From assembly GCA_020444475.1 (NCBI GenBank), contig JAHLKV010000003.1, positions 434,001 to 498,000 of the forward strand: a stretch of DNA of 64,000 bases, in the 5' to 3' direction. This stretch comes from a bacterium (lineage in GTDB: Bacteria; Zixibacteria; MSB-5A5; GN15; FEB-12). Shown here in pieces: positions 42,307 through 52,093 of this stretch. The stretch's first letter is position 1. Every line of letters begins with the position of its first letter. The notes under the pieces are model-generated. The model was given only the letters and a program-made list of their open reading frames with translations, made no database searches and was not told the DNA's origin. The translations under genes and the position numbers were made by a program.

Positions 42307-44706
42307 CTACAACATATCCACCGGATCGACATCGACCGCCAGCGACACCGAACTCGGCAAGCCGAACCGGCTCACCGAATCCTCCCACTCGGTCAACATG
42401 CGCACGAAACGCTGCATTTTCTCCGGTGGTACCTTCGCGAACAAGTGCCGTCGATACTTCCCCCGCAGTCGTTGAAACGCGCACGGCGCCGGACCAAGCA
42501 CTTGTGCCGGCAGACCCCGCTTCCGGACAAGCGCCACCAGTTGATCCCGGAAGCTGAGCGCCATCTCCATCATCGGAGACTCGTCCGCCGATGAGAATAC
42601 GAAATTCACGAGGCGCATGAACGGCGGGTAGCCCGCTTCGCGACGATCCTCGATCTCCCGCTGAAAAAACGACTCGTAGTCCTGACGGGCAGCGTCGGTG
42701 ATGAGCGGATGATCCGGATAGTAGGTCTGCACGAGCACTTCGCCCGGATGCGTTGATCTCCCCGAACGTCCGGCCACCTGCAGCAACCGTGCGAAGGTTC
42801 GCTCGGAGGAGCGGAAATCGGGCAGGTCCATGCCCATATCGGCCGAGAGTACCCCGACCAGGGAGACATCGGGAAGGTCCAGCCCCTTGGTCACCATCTG
42901 CGTCCCCAACAGCAGGTTATACTTGTGTGCGGCAAAGTCGCTCAGGATACGGTGGGCCGAAGTACGCCCGGAGGCGCTGTCGCTGTCGAGCCGCACCGGG
43001 CGGGCATCGACAAACAGCCGCTCGACCGACTCTTCGACCTTCTGCGTCCCCGCCCCAAAATACAGCAGGCTGGTCCCGCCGCACTGCTCGCAGACGGTGT
43101 AGTCGTACTGAGCACGGCCGCAGTAGTGACAGGCCATCTGATCACCGGCCTTGTGGTAGGTCAGGCGAACCTGGCAGTTGGGACACTCAGGGACATGGCC
43201 GCACTCGGCGCACTTAAGGTAGGGCGCATAGCCTCTTCGATTGAGGAAGAGAATTACCTGCCGTCCGGCGGAGAGCTGCTGTTGCACATCGGTCTTGAGC
43301 GAAACCGAAACAAACGGGAGATCGCCACCGAGCCTTCGGGTCCGCATATCGACCAGTCGGACGGTCGGGAGTTTGGCTCCGGCGGGGCGCTCGGTCAGGC
43401 GGAGTAGTGTGTAACGACCGGTCTGCGCGTTGTGGTAGGACTCGAACGATGGCGAGGCGGATCCGAGCAGCACCGGAATATCGGCCATACGGGCGCGCAT
43501 CACGGCAGCGTCACGACCGTGAAACCGGGGCGACGGGTCGTCCTGTTTGTATGACTCGTCATGCTCTTCATCGATTACAATCAGCCCCAAACTCTCCAGC
43601 GGCGCAAAAAGAGCCGAACGCGGTCCCACCACGATAGTGTGGCGGCCGGAGCGGATTCCCTGCCAGCTCGCGAGACGTTCGGCGGGTGTCATGGCTGAAT
43701 GGAGGATCGTAACCTGGTCGCCGAACAGTCCACGAAAATACGCCAGAGTATTCGAAGAAAGCGCTATCTCCGGGGTGAGTATCAGTGCTGTGCGACCCGA
43801 CGCAACCACCTCGCGGGCCAGGTGGCAGTAGATGATCGTCTTACCGGAGCCGGTAATACCGTGAAGCAGAAAGGGCGTAAAGCCCTTGCTCAACGACGCG
43901 CTAACTTCGCCGAACACCGCCTGTTGCTGCGAGGTCAGGACGATCTTGTCGAGCCCTTCGCGGGGACCGACAAAATCGAGCACCGGGCGGGTAATTTCAT
44001 CATAGACCGCTTCTATAATCCCAGCCTTGAGCGCCTTGCGGCGATAATGATCCGAGACACCGTTCCCGCGCAGTTCCGATGCGGTGCGTACGCCGTGGAA
44101 GGGCGCCGGCGGGTCCTCGTGGCGGACGAACAGCTCGGTTTCCCAGCGCTCCGGGTCGATCAGCCGGAAGCCTATAAGTTGTTCGTTGGGGTTGGTATCG
44201 CTGAGATGGATCTGTTCCGTGACGACGTTGTCGGCGCGAAGTCGCGCCAGGTAGCTATCGCCGACCGCCCGAATCCTTTTCCGGGCAACGGCCGAAAGCG
44301 GCTTTCCGGGTCGTACGAGCCTTGCGATTGAGGGCGGCAGCAAATCGCCAGGGCCCTCTCCCCACACCAGGGTCAGCGGTCGGTTGGTGCGAAGCTGTGG
44401 AGGGAGCGTAAGGGCGAGACAATCCGCGGGATTTGCGAAGTAATAATCGGCCATCCAGCGACACAGGGCGACCAGTTCGGCAGGGATCAGCGGCAGCGGA
44501 TCGACAACCGAGCGGATCGGCTTGACTGTGAAGTCGGCCGGCGGAGCGTCCTCCAGATAGTAGCCGACGACGGTGGAACGACCGAACGGCACCAGCACCC
44601 GCTGACCGGGAGTGAGCGGTTCCAGTGGTACCGGGTAAGCGTACGTGAACGTCCTGCGAATCGGTCCGGAGACGGCTATGTGAGCAAAGCGATTGGCGTG
44701 AGACAT
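42307..44706 (-). CDS. priA: Primosomal protein N' (replication restart helicase)
   Basis: A 799-residue superfamily 2 DNA helicase restarting stalled forks. An N-terminal DNA-binding domain is followed by Walker A HGITGSGKT and DEEHD, the zinc region with eight cysteines (CAECGHVPECPNC...CHYCGR...CEQCGG), and the C-terminal helicase block GTQMVTKGLDLPDVSLVGV. A TATATT box lies 5 bases before the ATG, after the terminator of the upstream TPR gene. Confidence 0.96.
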   Translation of the reverse strand: MSHANRFAHIAVSGPIRRTFTYAYPVPLEPLTPGQRVLVPFGRSTVVGYYLEDAPPADFTVKPIRSVVDPLPLIPAELVALCRWMADYYFANPADCLALTLPPQLRTNRPLTLVWGEGPGDLLPPSIARLVRPGKPLSAVARKRIRAVGDSYLARLRADNVVTEQIHLSDTNPNEQLIGFRLIDPERWETELFVRHEDPPAPFHGVRTASELRGNGVSDHYRRKALKAGIIEAVYDEITRPVLDFVGPREGLDKIVLTSQQQAVFGEVSASLSKGFTPFLLHGITGSGKTIIYCHLAREVVASGRTALILTPEIALSSNTLAYFRGLFGDQVTILHSAMTPAERLASWQGIRSGRHTIVVGPRSALFAPLESLGLIVIDEEHDESYKQDDPSPRFHGRDAAVMRARMADIPVLLGSASPSFESYHNAQTGRYTLLRLTERPAGAKLPTVRLVDMRTRRLGGDLPFVSVSLKTDVQQQLSAGRQVILFLNRRGYAPYLKCAECGHVPECPNCQVRLTYHKAGDQMACHYCGRAQYDYTVCEQCGGTSLLYFGAGTQKVEESVERLFVDARPVRLDSDSASGRTSAHRILSDFAAHKYNLLLGTQMVTKGLDLPDVSLVGVLSADMGMDLPDFRSSERTFARLLQVAGRSGRSTHPGEVLVQTYYPDHPLITDAARQDYESFFQREIEDRREAGYPPFMRLVNFVFSSADESPMMEMALSFRDQLVALVRKRGLPAQVLGPAPCAFQRLRGKYRRHLFAKVPPEKMQRFVRMLTEWEDSVSRFGLPSSVSLAVDVDPVDML

Positions 44707-44711
44707 AGCTG

Positions 44712-44717
44712 AATATA
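44712..44717 (-). promoter_or_regulatory. TATATT box at the priA start
   Basis: TATATT 5 bases before the priA ATG, just after the terminator of the upstream gene, where a new promoter is expected. Confidence 0.35.
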
Positions 44718-44747
44718 AAGAAAGGCAGGCTGAGCGCCTGCCTTTTT
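44718..44747 (-). terminator. Terminator of the 44772-46136 TPR gene
   Basis: Minus-strand 10-bp stem AAAGGCAGGC/GCCTGCCTTT with loop GCTCA, then CTTTATATT. It lies 26 bases past the stop. Confidence 0.85.
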
Positions 44748-44771
44748 CGAGAAATCAGTGGATATGTGACG

Positions 44772-46136
44772 CTACTTCAAGGCATCGAGCATCTTCTGAT
44801 ACTTGGCGGCTTCCTTAGGATGCTTCTCTTCCTTGTTCAGATCGACGAGACGTTCGAGGATCTCTTTGTTGTCCGGCTGCAGCTCGATCACCTTCTCGTA
44901 GGCAGGAATTGCCTCAGCAAACTGCTTCTGCGTCAGATGCGCGTCGCCGATCGTCAACCATCCGTCCAGATTGCCCGGATCGAGCTGGACTACCTGCGTG
45001 TAGGCGCGGACCGATTCATCGTACTTGCCCTGCAGGAACGCGATCAGTCCGTACTGCTCGGCGATCCCGATATCGGAGGAGTCACAGGCGTAGGCGGTCT
45101 CGAAGTAGTACAGCGAGGAGTCGAGGATGCTGGTACGCTGTTTCATCCATTTCTGGGCGGCGGCGCTTTCGCCGGCGTCACGATAGTAGGTTGACGAATC
45201 GTTGGCGTTGCGCGCCTGCTGGTTGAAGTAATGGCCGATTGACATGAGGGCATCGGTGTTGCAGGGATCAAGCGCAATCACATCGCGGTAGACCATCCGC
45301 GCCGAGTCAAACTTCTCACACCGATTGTAGCAAATGGCGAGATTGACCAGGTTGGCGGTATCCTGCGGATAAAGCTCCATATACTGCGACAGGGGTGAGA
45401 TGGCATTGCAAAAGTCGCCGCCGTTGATGTAGTTATATGCCAGCGGCAGGAGCAGATTCCCCTTCTCTTCGGTGTACTCCAGCCCCTTGGCAAGGTAGAC
45501 GTTGGCCGAATCGAAGTTTTCCTGGCTCTCGTACGCCTGCGAGATCCCTACGTAGGGGCGATAGTCGTTTGGATCGAAGATAGTCGCAATCGTGAGGTTG
45601 GTGATCGTCGAGTCGGTCAGCGCCGCAATCTGGTTATCGTAAAACGCGATGTTGGCCGAGTCGGTTGCATCACGACGGTTGCGGCTCGCTTTGTTCAACT
45701 GGTCGAGCTGACCGACACCGACGTTGAAGAACTCACGCCAGTACTTGACGGCGGTAGAGTCGGCCTTGTCGATATACTCATCGCAATCTTCACGGAATTT
45801 CTTTTTGATGTCCTTGTTCTCGCAGCACATATGAAGCGAGTCGCGATAGGCGATCATCTTGCGGGCATAGGCCTCTTTCTCATCGAGGTCGGCGGTCCGC
45901 TCCATATAGTCGACCTGCATCTGATTGAGCAGGAACAACCCTTCGGCAATCGGTCCGTAGCTGTCGAAGGCCTCTTTCAGCAGGTCCTCGGCCTCCGCAT
46001 ATCGCTCTATGTCACCGGACACGATAGCGATTTTGGCACTGGAGATGAGCGCTCCAGCAGGCTTTTTGGCGAAGGCCGCGCCAGCGACCGTAATGGCCAA
46101 ACCCGTTACCAGTATTGTCGTTACAAACCGTTTCAC
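44772..46136 (-). CDS. Exported TPR protein
   Basis: A 454-residue secreted or periplasmic protein: signal peptide VKRFVTTILVTGLAITVAGAAFA, then helical repeats through the whole length with canonical TPR spacing (for example YDESVRAYTQVVQLDPGNLDGWLTIGDAHLTQ and FAEAIPAYEKVIELQPDNKEIL). Start GTG 46136 after AGGAGG. A CC/DC-rich central region may form disulfides. A scaffold role in an envelope complex is likely; partners are unknown. Ends in its own terminator. Confidence 0.85.
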   Translation of the reverse strand: MKRFVTTILVTGLAITVAGAAFAKKPAGALISSAKIAIVSGDIERYAEAEDLLKEAFDSYGPIAEGLFLLNQMQVDYMERTADLDEKEAYARKMIAYRDSLHMCCENKDIKKKFREDCDEYIDKADSTAVKYWREFFNVGVGQLDQLNKASRNRRDATDSANIAFYDNQIAALTDSTITNLTIATIFDPNDYRPYVGISQAYESQENFDSANVYLAKGLEYTEEKGNLLLPLAYNYINGGDFCNAISPLSQYMELYPQDTANLVNLAICYNRCEKFDSARMVYRDVIALDPCNTDALMSIGHYFNQQARNANDSSTYYRDAGESAAAQKWMKQRTSILDSSLYYFETAYACDSSDIGIAEQYGLIAFLQGKYDESVRAYTQVVQLDPGNLDGWLTIGDAHLTQKQFAEAIPAYEKVIELQPDNKEILERLVDLNKEEKHPKEAAKYQKMLDALK

Positions 46137-46239
46137 GTCTTCTTCCTCCTGACACAACAACGTAGTCCGCGCAATTGCAGCCGAATCTAACGGTTGTAGA
46201 TCGTGTTGTCAACCATCATAACCGACTCGAATAGGCGCC

Positions 46240-47595
46240 CTACTGGTTGGTGAATCGAACCGTGTAGCGAGCCGTGATTTCTTCGCCCGCCGGAACCGTG
46301 ATATCAAACGTCAGGGTGGTGGCGTCCTTCTTCTCGTACTCAAACGAGGCATCGCGGACCTCCCAGAATCCCCACAACCGTTTCTCAACCGTCACCACGA
46401 CCGGTTCGTCCTTGCGATTACGTAAGTCAATTTCGAATGTCTGGTCCTCGACCGATTTCGATATCCGCTGGCGATCGACCGTCGTCTCTTCGGCGACGAT
46501 ATCAAACGCATAGCCGACGGTCAGCTTCACTTCTTCATCTTTGGGCGTATGCTGGATCTGATCCTCACCGAGCAGTATGGTGGACCCGTCGCTGTCGGCC
46601 TTGAAGAGGCGCACGCGCCCGGCGGGAAGCGGCATGCCCAGACCGGCGTCCCCGGTGTTGGTAAATTTCACGGCCACTTTGACCTGGGTGGCGTTTTCGC
46701 TCGGCTGGAACAAGTACAGCTTGGAGACCGAAGTCCGCGCCGGTTCAAACAGGGAAATCTGCTTAATCTCTTTGTTGGCGATAGTTGCCTTGCGCGGCAG
46801 CGTGTACATGTGGTACTCGAAAAACGACTTCTCTTCGAAACCAGAGTAGGCCGACTTCTCGAGCATCATAGGCTCCATCCGTCCGCCGCGAATCTGTATG
46901 TCCTGGACGCGGTTGATATCCCCGGCGATCAGTTTCAGGGTCGCATCGGTGTACGTCTTGCCCGACGTATTGTTTATCGATGCCCATCCGGAGAGGTCAA
47001 GCAGCTTGTCGTCCTTGTCGAGCAAACCGACATATTCAGCCGACCAGAAGATGTTAGTCGTCTGGTAGCTCACCCGCGCCTCGCGGCTTCCGCTGATCGA
47101 TGAATTGTAGTTCCAGAACAGTGTCGGTCGAGTGATCAGACCGTCGGGCAACGACGGGAAATTCGTCTCACGAATCTGGCTCATCTGGATGATCTGAATA
47201 CCGCCATCGTTACCTCTCAACGTGACCGTCCCGCTTCCGTAGGCCAACAGTGTCCCGCTGTATAGTTCTCCGTCCTCGTCAACCAGCTCGATCGGCTGAT
47301 CGATATACTTCGAGTACATCTGGTCGGCGCTGACGAGGTCAAAGGCGTAGTTCTGCTCCAGGATCGAGACGTCACCGGAACCATCAAGCAGCTCGAACCG
47401 TACGGAGTTGGGATCGATCGACGATGGTACGTCGCGAAACGCCAGCCGGTCCTGTCCTTTCGTGAAGTCAAGGGACCGGGTCTCCGAGACGACACCGAGG
47501 TTGCTGTTGTAAACCGTGACGGCGATATCGTCGGCCAGAGCCGAAGCGACCGGCATTGCCGCCAGACAGATCAGAACGAGTGCTGTTTTGCGCAT
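46240..47595 (-). CDS. Exported DUF4139 domain protein
   Basis: A 451-residue exported protein (signal peptide RKTALVLICLAAMPVASALA). The N-terminal region has VTVYNSNLGVVSETRSLDFTKGQDRLAF, and the C-terminal DUF4139 domain includes SYQTTNIFWSAEYVGLL, GWASINNTSGKTYTDATLKLIAGDINR and the immunoglobulin-like end TVEKRLWGFWEV..VPAGEEITARYTVRF. GGAG precedes ATG 47595. DUF4139 proteins are secreted and of unknown function. Confidence 0.88.
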   Translation of the reverse strand: MRKTALVLICLAAMPVASALADDIAVTVYNSNLGVVSETRSLDFTKGQDRLAFRDVPSSIDPNSVRFELLDGSGDVSILEQNYAFDLVSADQMYSKYIDQPIELVDEDGELYSGTLLAYGSGTVTLRGNDGGIQIIQMSQIRETNFPSLPDGLITRPTLFWNYNSSISGSREARVSYQTTNIFWSAEYVGLLDKDDKLLDLSGWASINNTSGKTYTDATLKLIAGDINRVQDIQIRGGRMEPMMLEKSAYSGFEEKSFFEYHMYTLPRKATIANKEIKQISLFEPARTSVSKLYLFQPSENATQVKVAVKFTNTGDAGLGMPLPAGRVRLFKADSDGSTILLGEDQIQHTPKDEEVKLTVGYAFDIVAEETTVDRQRISKSVEDQTFEIDLRNRKDEPVVVTVEKRLWGFWEVRDASFEYEKKDATTLTFDITVPAGEEITARYTVRFTNQ

Positions 47596-47705
47596 AGTTT
47601 TTCTCCAGTCCTTATACACGCCACCCGAACGGTTTCCCGCCGGCAGGCTGTTACAATTTCTCTGCTGGTAATAGTCCGAACCCGATGGATTCTTCCACAA
47701 GTTTT

Positions 47706-48650
47706 TTATCTGCTTGCGGGAGAATGAGTATCAATTGTTTTCAGGAGGCGTGCGCGGACTTCTTCGGGGGATGGCTGAAGGCTCGCGGCCCGCACATCTC
47801 CGGAGGTAACATCAATGCGCTCAAACACTTGCAGGTAGAGGGCGTAGATGATTTCCAGGCTCAGCCGATACTGTGGCGCAAAGATATCCCGCATCGAATC
47901 GAGCGTTTTCCGCGCCCGTCGGCGGTAAAAGTCGGCGAATCGCCGGTACCGGGCAATCAGCCCCCTGATATTCTCAGACAGCTCTCCGGAGACCGCCGAG
48001 GCATACAGATCGTCGCGTGTAAGCTCATGCCGGGCAATGAGATCATCTGCAAAGTAGAAGAGCCGTCGCCGAAGATCCTTCTCAAAATCTCGGATGATAT
48101 GAGTAAAGTACGAAAAAAGCGCCAGATCACTGGCCGCCCGGTGGACATCGAATTCGGGAGGGAGGTTCTGACGACCATCACGACGAAGCCCGCACAGGTG
48201 CATGAAGATCGATGCCGGCGCTATCGCGGCTCCTTCAGCATAACGGCGGAATGCCAGCAAAGTCGGGAAACCATCGTGAGTCAGATCATACACCATCGCT
48301 TCGCACAATCGCCGCCAGTGCCAGGTGGGCAGACAGAAGTGACGGATCGTCGCCAGCAGTTCCTCCTGGAAGTCATCTATCGCCTCGCCCCGTTCCAGGG
48401 CATCCAGCCATTGATACATAGTCGCGGCATAATGCGTGACCTCATCGGTCGAGAGAGCCTTCCCACCTTCCTTGCGGTCATCGACCAAGTCATCGATTCG
48501 CCGCATCGAGCGATAGCAGATACGAAATGCGACATAGCGATCCTCTTCCCACACCCGGGCACCGATATCGAGAATCGGATTGGTGAGGATTTGTTCGAAA
48601 TCGAGATCGCCGGCGAAATCGAGATGCGGCCTGTCCGGAACATGACTCAT
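47706..48650 (-). CDS. Squalene/phytoene synthase family enzyme
   Basis: A 314-residue head-to-head isoprenyl diphosphate synthase. The first aspartate-rich motif is RRIDDLVDD and the second is HIIRDFEKD, the magnesium-diphosphate ligands. It joins two farnesyl or geranylgeranyl diphosphates towards squalene (hopanoids/sterols) or phytoene (carotenoids); which one cannot be told. The MEP gene ispE lies in this window, so precursor supply is plausible. ATG 48650 is assumed; an in-frame start 12 codons earlier is possible. Divergent from the glycosyltransferase gene. Confidence 0.88.
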   Translation of the reverse strand: MSHVPDRPHLDFAGDLDFEQILTNPILDIGARVWEEDRYVAFRICYRSMRRIDDLVDDRKEGGKALSTDEVTHYAATMYQWLDALERGEAIDDFQEELLATIRHFCLPTWHWRRLCEAMVYDLTHDGFPTLLAFRRYAEGAAIAPASIFMHLCGLRRDGRQNLPPEFDVHRAASDLALFSYFTHIIRDFEKDLRRRLFYFADDLIARHELTRDDLYASAVSGELSENIRGLIARYRRFADFYRRRARKTLDSMRDIFAPQYRLSLEIIYALYLQVFERIDVTSGDVRAASLQPSPEEVRARLLKTIDTHSPASR

Positions 48651-48659
48651 AGGGTGTCG

Positions 48660-48665
48660 AATATA
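48660..48665 (-). promoter_or_regulatory. TATATT box upstream of the squalene/phytoene synthase gene
   Basis: CGTATATT on the minus strand, 9 bases before the ATG at 48650; very similar in sequence and spacing to the box at the CYTH gene. Confidence 0.35.
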
Positions 48666-48690
48666 CGAGATCACTCCCGTCGACAAAATT

Positions 48691-48696
48691 TATATT
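48691..48696 (+). promoter_or_regulatory. TATATT box upstream of the glycosyltransferase gene
   Basis: TTATATTTCTG 25 bases before ATG 48722. The identical 11-mer occurs before the kinase-like gene at 50025. Confidence 0.4.
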
Positions 48697-48721
48697 TCTG
48701 GATTGGGGCTATTTTCTTAGT

Positions 48722-49954
48722 ATGTCAAGCATGGCGAAACCGGTCAAACTGCTACTCCTGACACACAATTACCCGCGCCGTCGCGATGACTACGCCGGTG
48801 TTTTTATCGCGCTGCTGGCCCGTCGTCTCACCAAACTGAACATCCAGCCGGTGGTGGTGGCGCCGCATGATGCCGAAGTGCCGGAACGTGAAGAAACCGA
48901 CGGTATCCGCATCTACCGCTTCCGCTACGCCTCCGATCCGGAGAAGCAGACGCTCGCCTATCGCGGCAACATGCACGAACAGGTGTTCGGCTCCCCGCTG
49001 GGACCGTTCCGGCTGCAGCGCTTTCTCAAGAGCTTCGAGCGGCTGACCCTCGACGTGATAGAGAAGGAGAAGATCGAAGTTATCGCCGGTCACTGGCTAG
49101 TCCCCACCGGGATCGTGATGAAACGTATCATGCGCCGGACGAACCTCCCGATGATTCTATCTTCGCACGGAACGGATATCCGGCTCCTGGCGAAATTCGG
49201 TCGTCCGGTCTATCGCTACTTCGAGTCGCTCACAAGGTCACTGCAGCGCTGGACCGTCGTCTCCTCGTTTCTCAAAGAAGAACTGACGATGCTCGACCCG
49301 GAGTGTGAAAGCCTGCTCGATGTCCTCCCTCTCCCCCACAACGAGAAGGTCTTCTTCCGTGAATCCGAAGTGAAACGACAGGACAATCTGATAGTCGCCG
49401 TCACACGGTTCACCGAGCAAAAACGGGTCGACCTCCTGATCCGGGCCTTTCACTGGGTGACACGTGAAGATCGCTCCGCGCGGTTGGAGATATACGGTTC
49501 GGGACCACTGGAAGAGAACGTCCGGGCACTGATTGCCGAACTCGGTCTGGAGCGGCAGGTCATTCTCAACGAACCGGTCTCCCAGGAGCGGCTTCGCGAA
49601 GTCTACAACCGGGCGGCGGTAGTCGTGTTAAACTCCTACCGTGAAGGATTCGGTCTGGCGTTGTCCGAAGCCATGTTATGCGGAGCAGCGGTGATCGGGA
49701 CAGCGTCGGGAGGCATCACGGACATAATCGAAGATCAGAAACGGGGGCTGCTGGTCGAGCTGGACAATGTCAATCAACTGGCCGAGGCCATCTTGAGACT
49801 GCTGAAGAACAAGGTCTATCGTGAGCGGCTGGCCGAACACGGCTATCGTTTTGCCCGCTCCCACTATGCATCGGGACCGCTGGCGGCACGCTATGCCGAG
49901 ATCGTCAGGCAGGCACTGGCCGCGCACGCCGCCGACACCGACCAGCCATCGTAG
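48722..49954 (+). CDS. Glycosyltransferase, GT4 family
   Basis: A 410-residue GT-B enzyme using a nucleotide-sugar donor. It has the N-terminal acceptor domain with LLLLTHNYPRRRDDYAGVFI, the linker VAVTRFTEQKRVDLLIRAF and the donor-binding E-x7-E motif REGFGLALSEAMLCGAAVIGT. The retaining GT4 family builds lipid-linked or capsular saccharides; sugar and acceptor are unknown. The epimerase and nucleotidyltransferase genes 2-4 kb downstream could supply its donor. Confidence 0.9.
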   Translation: MSSMAKPVKLLLLTHNYPRRRDDYAGVFIALLARRLTKLNIQPVVVAPHDAEVPEREETDGIRIYRFRYASDPEKQTLAYRGNMHEQVFGSPLGPFRLQRFLKSFERLTLDVIEKEKIEVIAGHWLVPTGIVMKRIMRRTNLPMILSSHGTDIRLLAKFGRPVYRYFESLTRSLQRWTVVSSFLKEELTMLDPECESLLDVLPLPHNEKVFFRESEVKRQDNLIVAVTRFTEQKRVDLLIRAFHWVTREDRSARLEIYGSGPLEENVRALIAELGLERQVILNEPVSQERLREVYNRAAVVVLNSYREGFGLALSEAMLCGAAVIGTASGGITDIIEDQKRGLLVELDNVNQLAEAILRLLKNKVYRERLAEHGYRFARSHYASGPLAARYAEIVRQALAAHAADTDQPS

Positions 49955-49997
49955 ACGCTCCCGCCTACTTTCCCATTGCCTCCACCCGTCGACGTAT

Positions 49998-50003
49998 TAT
50001 ATT
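49998..50003 (+). promoter_or_regulatory. TATATT box upstream of the cytidylate kinase-like gene
   Basis: TTATATTTCTG 21 bases before the ATG at 50025, followed by a GGGGTGG ribosome binding site. Confidence 0.4.
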
Positions 50004-50024
50004 TCTGTTAGGGGTGGTAATCAA

Positions 50025-50753
50025 ATGACGTCGATCGAAGCCATTATCAATCGCCAGTGCCTGCGTTGGCAGCAGCAGCAGCGGGCGCACCATGCGGAGC
50101 CGGACGCTTCTCGTCCGATGCCGCTCAGGATCGTGACGGTCTCGCGCCAGAGCGGATCCCGAGGGTCGTATTTCGCCTCCCGGCTCGCCCAGCGACTTGA
50201 CTATCAGCGCATTCACCGGGAGATCATCGATGCCATCTGCGAGTCATCAGGCTATCGCAAACGGATCGTCGAGTCCCTCGACGAGAAGTCGCGCTCCGAG
50301 TTGGAGTTGATGGTAGAAGCGATGATTTCCGGCCAGACGGTCGATCACAGCGACTACGTTCGACATCTGTATCGCGTCATACTGTCAATGGCGAGGCTGG
50401 GTGGCGTGGTACTGGTTGGACGCGGCGGGAACTTCATTCTCGGCCCCAAACGGGGATTCCACATTCGGGTGGTGTGTCCGCGCGATCAGCGGGTGCTCAA
50501 CCTGGTCGAATTCAAGCAGATCACACGCGAAGAAGCACGACGGCAGATCGAGGATTCAGACAATCGCCGAGCTTCCTACACCACGCGGCAATTCGACAAG
50601 GACATCGATTGCCCGGAGCACTACGACCTCGTCTTTAACTCGGCGTATATTGATGTCGAAGAAATGGTCGAGACGGCAATTAAAGCGATTCGCGCCAAAG
50701 CCGACAAACTGATGCATCTCGACAACGATCGTCGCGGCAATCAGCCGCTCTAG
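50025..50753 (+). CDS. Cytidylate kinase-like family protein
   Basis: A 242-residue P-loop kinase relative of the cytidylate kinase-like family. The nucleotide loop is VSRQSGSRGSYFASRLAQRL; VVLVGRGGNFIL and HIRVVCPRDQRV follow; the lid has REEARRQIEDSDNRRASYTTRQF; YDLVFNSAYIDVEEMVETAI closes the fold. ATG 50025 after AGGGGTGG. It may phosphorylate a nucleotide or small molecule; the usual housekeeping cmk motif set is not complete. Confidence 0.8.
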   Translation: MTSIEAIINRQCLRWQQQQRAHHAEPDASRPMPLRIVTVSRQSGSRGSYFASRLAQRLDYQRIHREIIDAICESSGYRKRIVESLDEKSRSELELMVEAMISGQTVDHSDYVRHLYRVILSMARLGGVVLVGRGGNFILGPKRGFHIRVVCPRDQRVLNLVEFKQITREEARRQIEDSDNRRASYTTRQFDKDIDCPEHYDLVFNSAYIDVEEMVETAIKAIRAKADKLMHLDNDRRGNQPL

Positions 50754-50759
50754 CGACAG

Positions 50760-51140
50760 CTAGAACTGGTCGGTCTGCAGCATCACCAGGGTGCAGGCGC
50801 GGACCACTTCCATGCCAGCCTCTTCCAGCTTCGCAGCCAGCGACTCGTTCTCCGCTCCCGGATTGAATACCACCCGGCGGGGCTTCAACTTCAGAATACG
50901 ATCAAGTTCACCGTCGGAAATCTTGTCCCCGACATACATCGTCAGGGTGTCGACCGGCTCGGTGATCTCATCGAGATTCTTAAGTGACTTCAGGCCATCG
51001 ACAACATGTCCGGCCGGATGAACCGGAACGGGTTTGAAGCCGTGCTCCTTGAGCATGTGGACGGCTTTGAAAGAGTATCGTTCTTCTTTGGGCGAAGCGC
51101 CAAGGACCGCGACCCGGGCGCCGTGTGTCGCTTTTTTCAT
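50760..51140 (-). CDS. CoA-binding domain protein
   Basis: A 126-residue Rossmann-fold CoA-binding protein: VAVLGASPKEERYSFKAVHML, VPVHPAGHVVDGLKSLKNLDEI, VDTLTMYVG and VVFNPGAENESLAAKLEEAGMEVVRACTLVML. The family is small, soluble and thought to bind acyl-CoA or regulate metabolism. ATG 51140 follows GAGGAG. It converges with the kinase-like gene. Confidence 0.9.
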   Translation of the reverse strand: MKKATHGARVAVLGASPKEERYSFKAVHMLKEHGFKPVPVHPAGHVVDGLKSLKNLDEITEPVDTLTMYVGDKISDGELDRILKLKPRRVVFNPGAENESLAAKLEEAGMEVVRACTLVMLQTDQF

Positions 51141-51220
51141 GTCATACTCCTCGCAGTGTTTGTTATCTCTACCCAGAGCAACGAAGTGCGCCGACCACGA
51201 GTTCCTTGTCGGCCGAGCCG

Positions 51221-51973
51221 CTACACGATCGGCAGAACGCCGTCGGGGTCGAACTTGGACCGGATCTTTCGCGAATAAACGGCATCGATATCGCCATTGG
51301 CTTCGTCGAGCGAACCGAGAAAGGCCTCCCGGTCGATGGCATTCTGGACCATTGTTGCGTACTCGACTCTCGCGCTGTCCGGCATAACCCGAAACGTCAC
51401 CGACACCAGCAATCCGAACAGCCCCCACGAAGGGGAGAATATCTTCACGATGTCATATCCGGAGACCGACTTGAAACAAACCGATCCCGGCGTAATGATC
51501 TCCCCGGTCGGCATGACGATCTCGGCCTTGATGACGTACTTGCGAATCGGCAGCAAATGGTCGAACAGGGTGGCCGAGAGCCCGGTCGCTACCGCTCCTC
51601 CGACCGAACCGACATATGGCAGATCGCTGTGCGGCAGATAAAGCCGATGCTCGGCAAGGTTGAGGTTTAGTTCGCGAAGCGGGTACCCGCCTCCGACGAC
51701 GGCGAAGAAATCTTCGGGGGCAACCTCGATAAGCCGGTTCAGACGGTCGGTGCGGACACTGATCATCCCGGCAAACGATTCACCGACCGGATCGACATTG
51801 TTGCCGAATCCGGTGATGAACATCCCGACCCCGCACTTGTTGGCCAGCCGGAACAGACCGGCGGCTTCCCGGGCGTTTTCCGGGTGGAAGGTCGGGACCG
51901 ACTTCTGGTAGGTCAGTCGATCGTCAGGAAACTCCTGACCGACGGCTTCGAGCAGTTGCTTCAGTTTCGACAT
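51221..51973 (-). CDS. FAD-binding (GlcE/VAO-type) domain protein, short form
   Basis: A 250-residue protein covering the FAD-binding half of vanillyl-alcohol-oxidase-type flavoproteins: TGFGNNVDPVG, FFAVVGGGYPLRELNLNLAEHRLYLPHSD, VGSVGGAVATGLSA, the FAD pyrophosphate region, and ITPGSVCFKSVSGYDIVKIF. The usual C-terminal substrate/cap domain is missing beyond a short tail, as in GlcE subunits that act with GlcD. No glcD or glcF gene is adjacent. ATG 51973 chosen (a TTG lies two codons earlier). Confidence 0.75.
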   Translation of the reverse strand: MSKLKQLLEAVGQEFPDDRLTYQKSVPTFHPENAREAAGLFRLANKCGVGMFITGFGNNVDPVGESFAGMISVRTDRLNRLIEVAPEDFFAVVGGGYPLRELNLNLAEHRLYLPHSDLPYVGSVGGAVATGLSATLFDHLLPIRKYVIKAEIVMPTGEIITPGSVCFKSVSGYDIVKIFSPSWGLFGLLVSVTFRVMPDSARVEYATMVQNAIDREAFLGSLDEANGDIDAVYSRKIRSKFDPDGVLPIV

Positions 51974-52093
51974 GCCCAAAGATATTTATACGGATTCGGT
52001 TGTCAATGATTAGGGGCCGCTTGGCACGAATACCGGATGGTTTCGGGAAATTAGTTGATCGGCTTGGTTCCAGCGGCTATCAATGGTCTCGTT

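Noticed and set aside
47685-48761. A 358-codon plus-strand open frame antisense to the squalene/phytoene synthase gene
   Set aside because: The minus strand encodes both aspartate-rich motifs; the plus frame has no family match.
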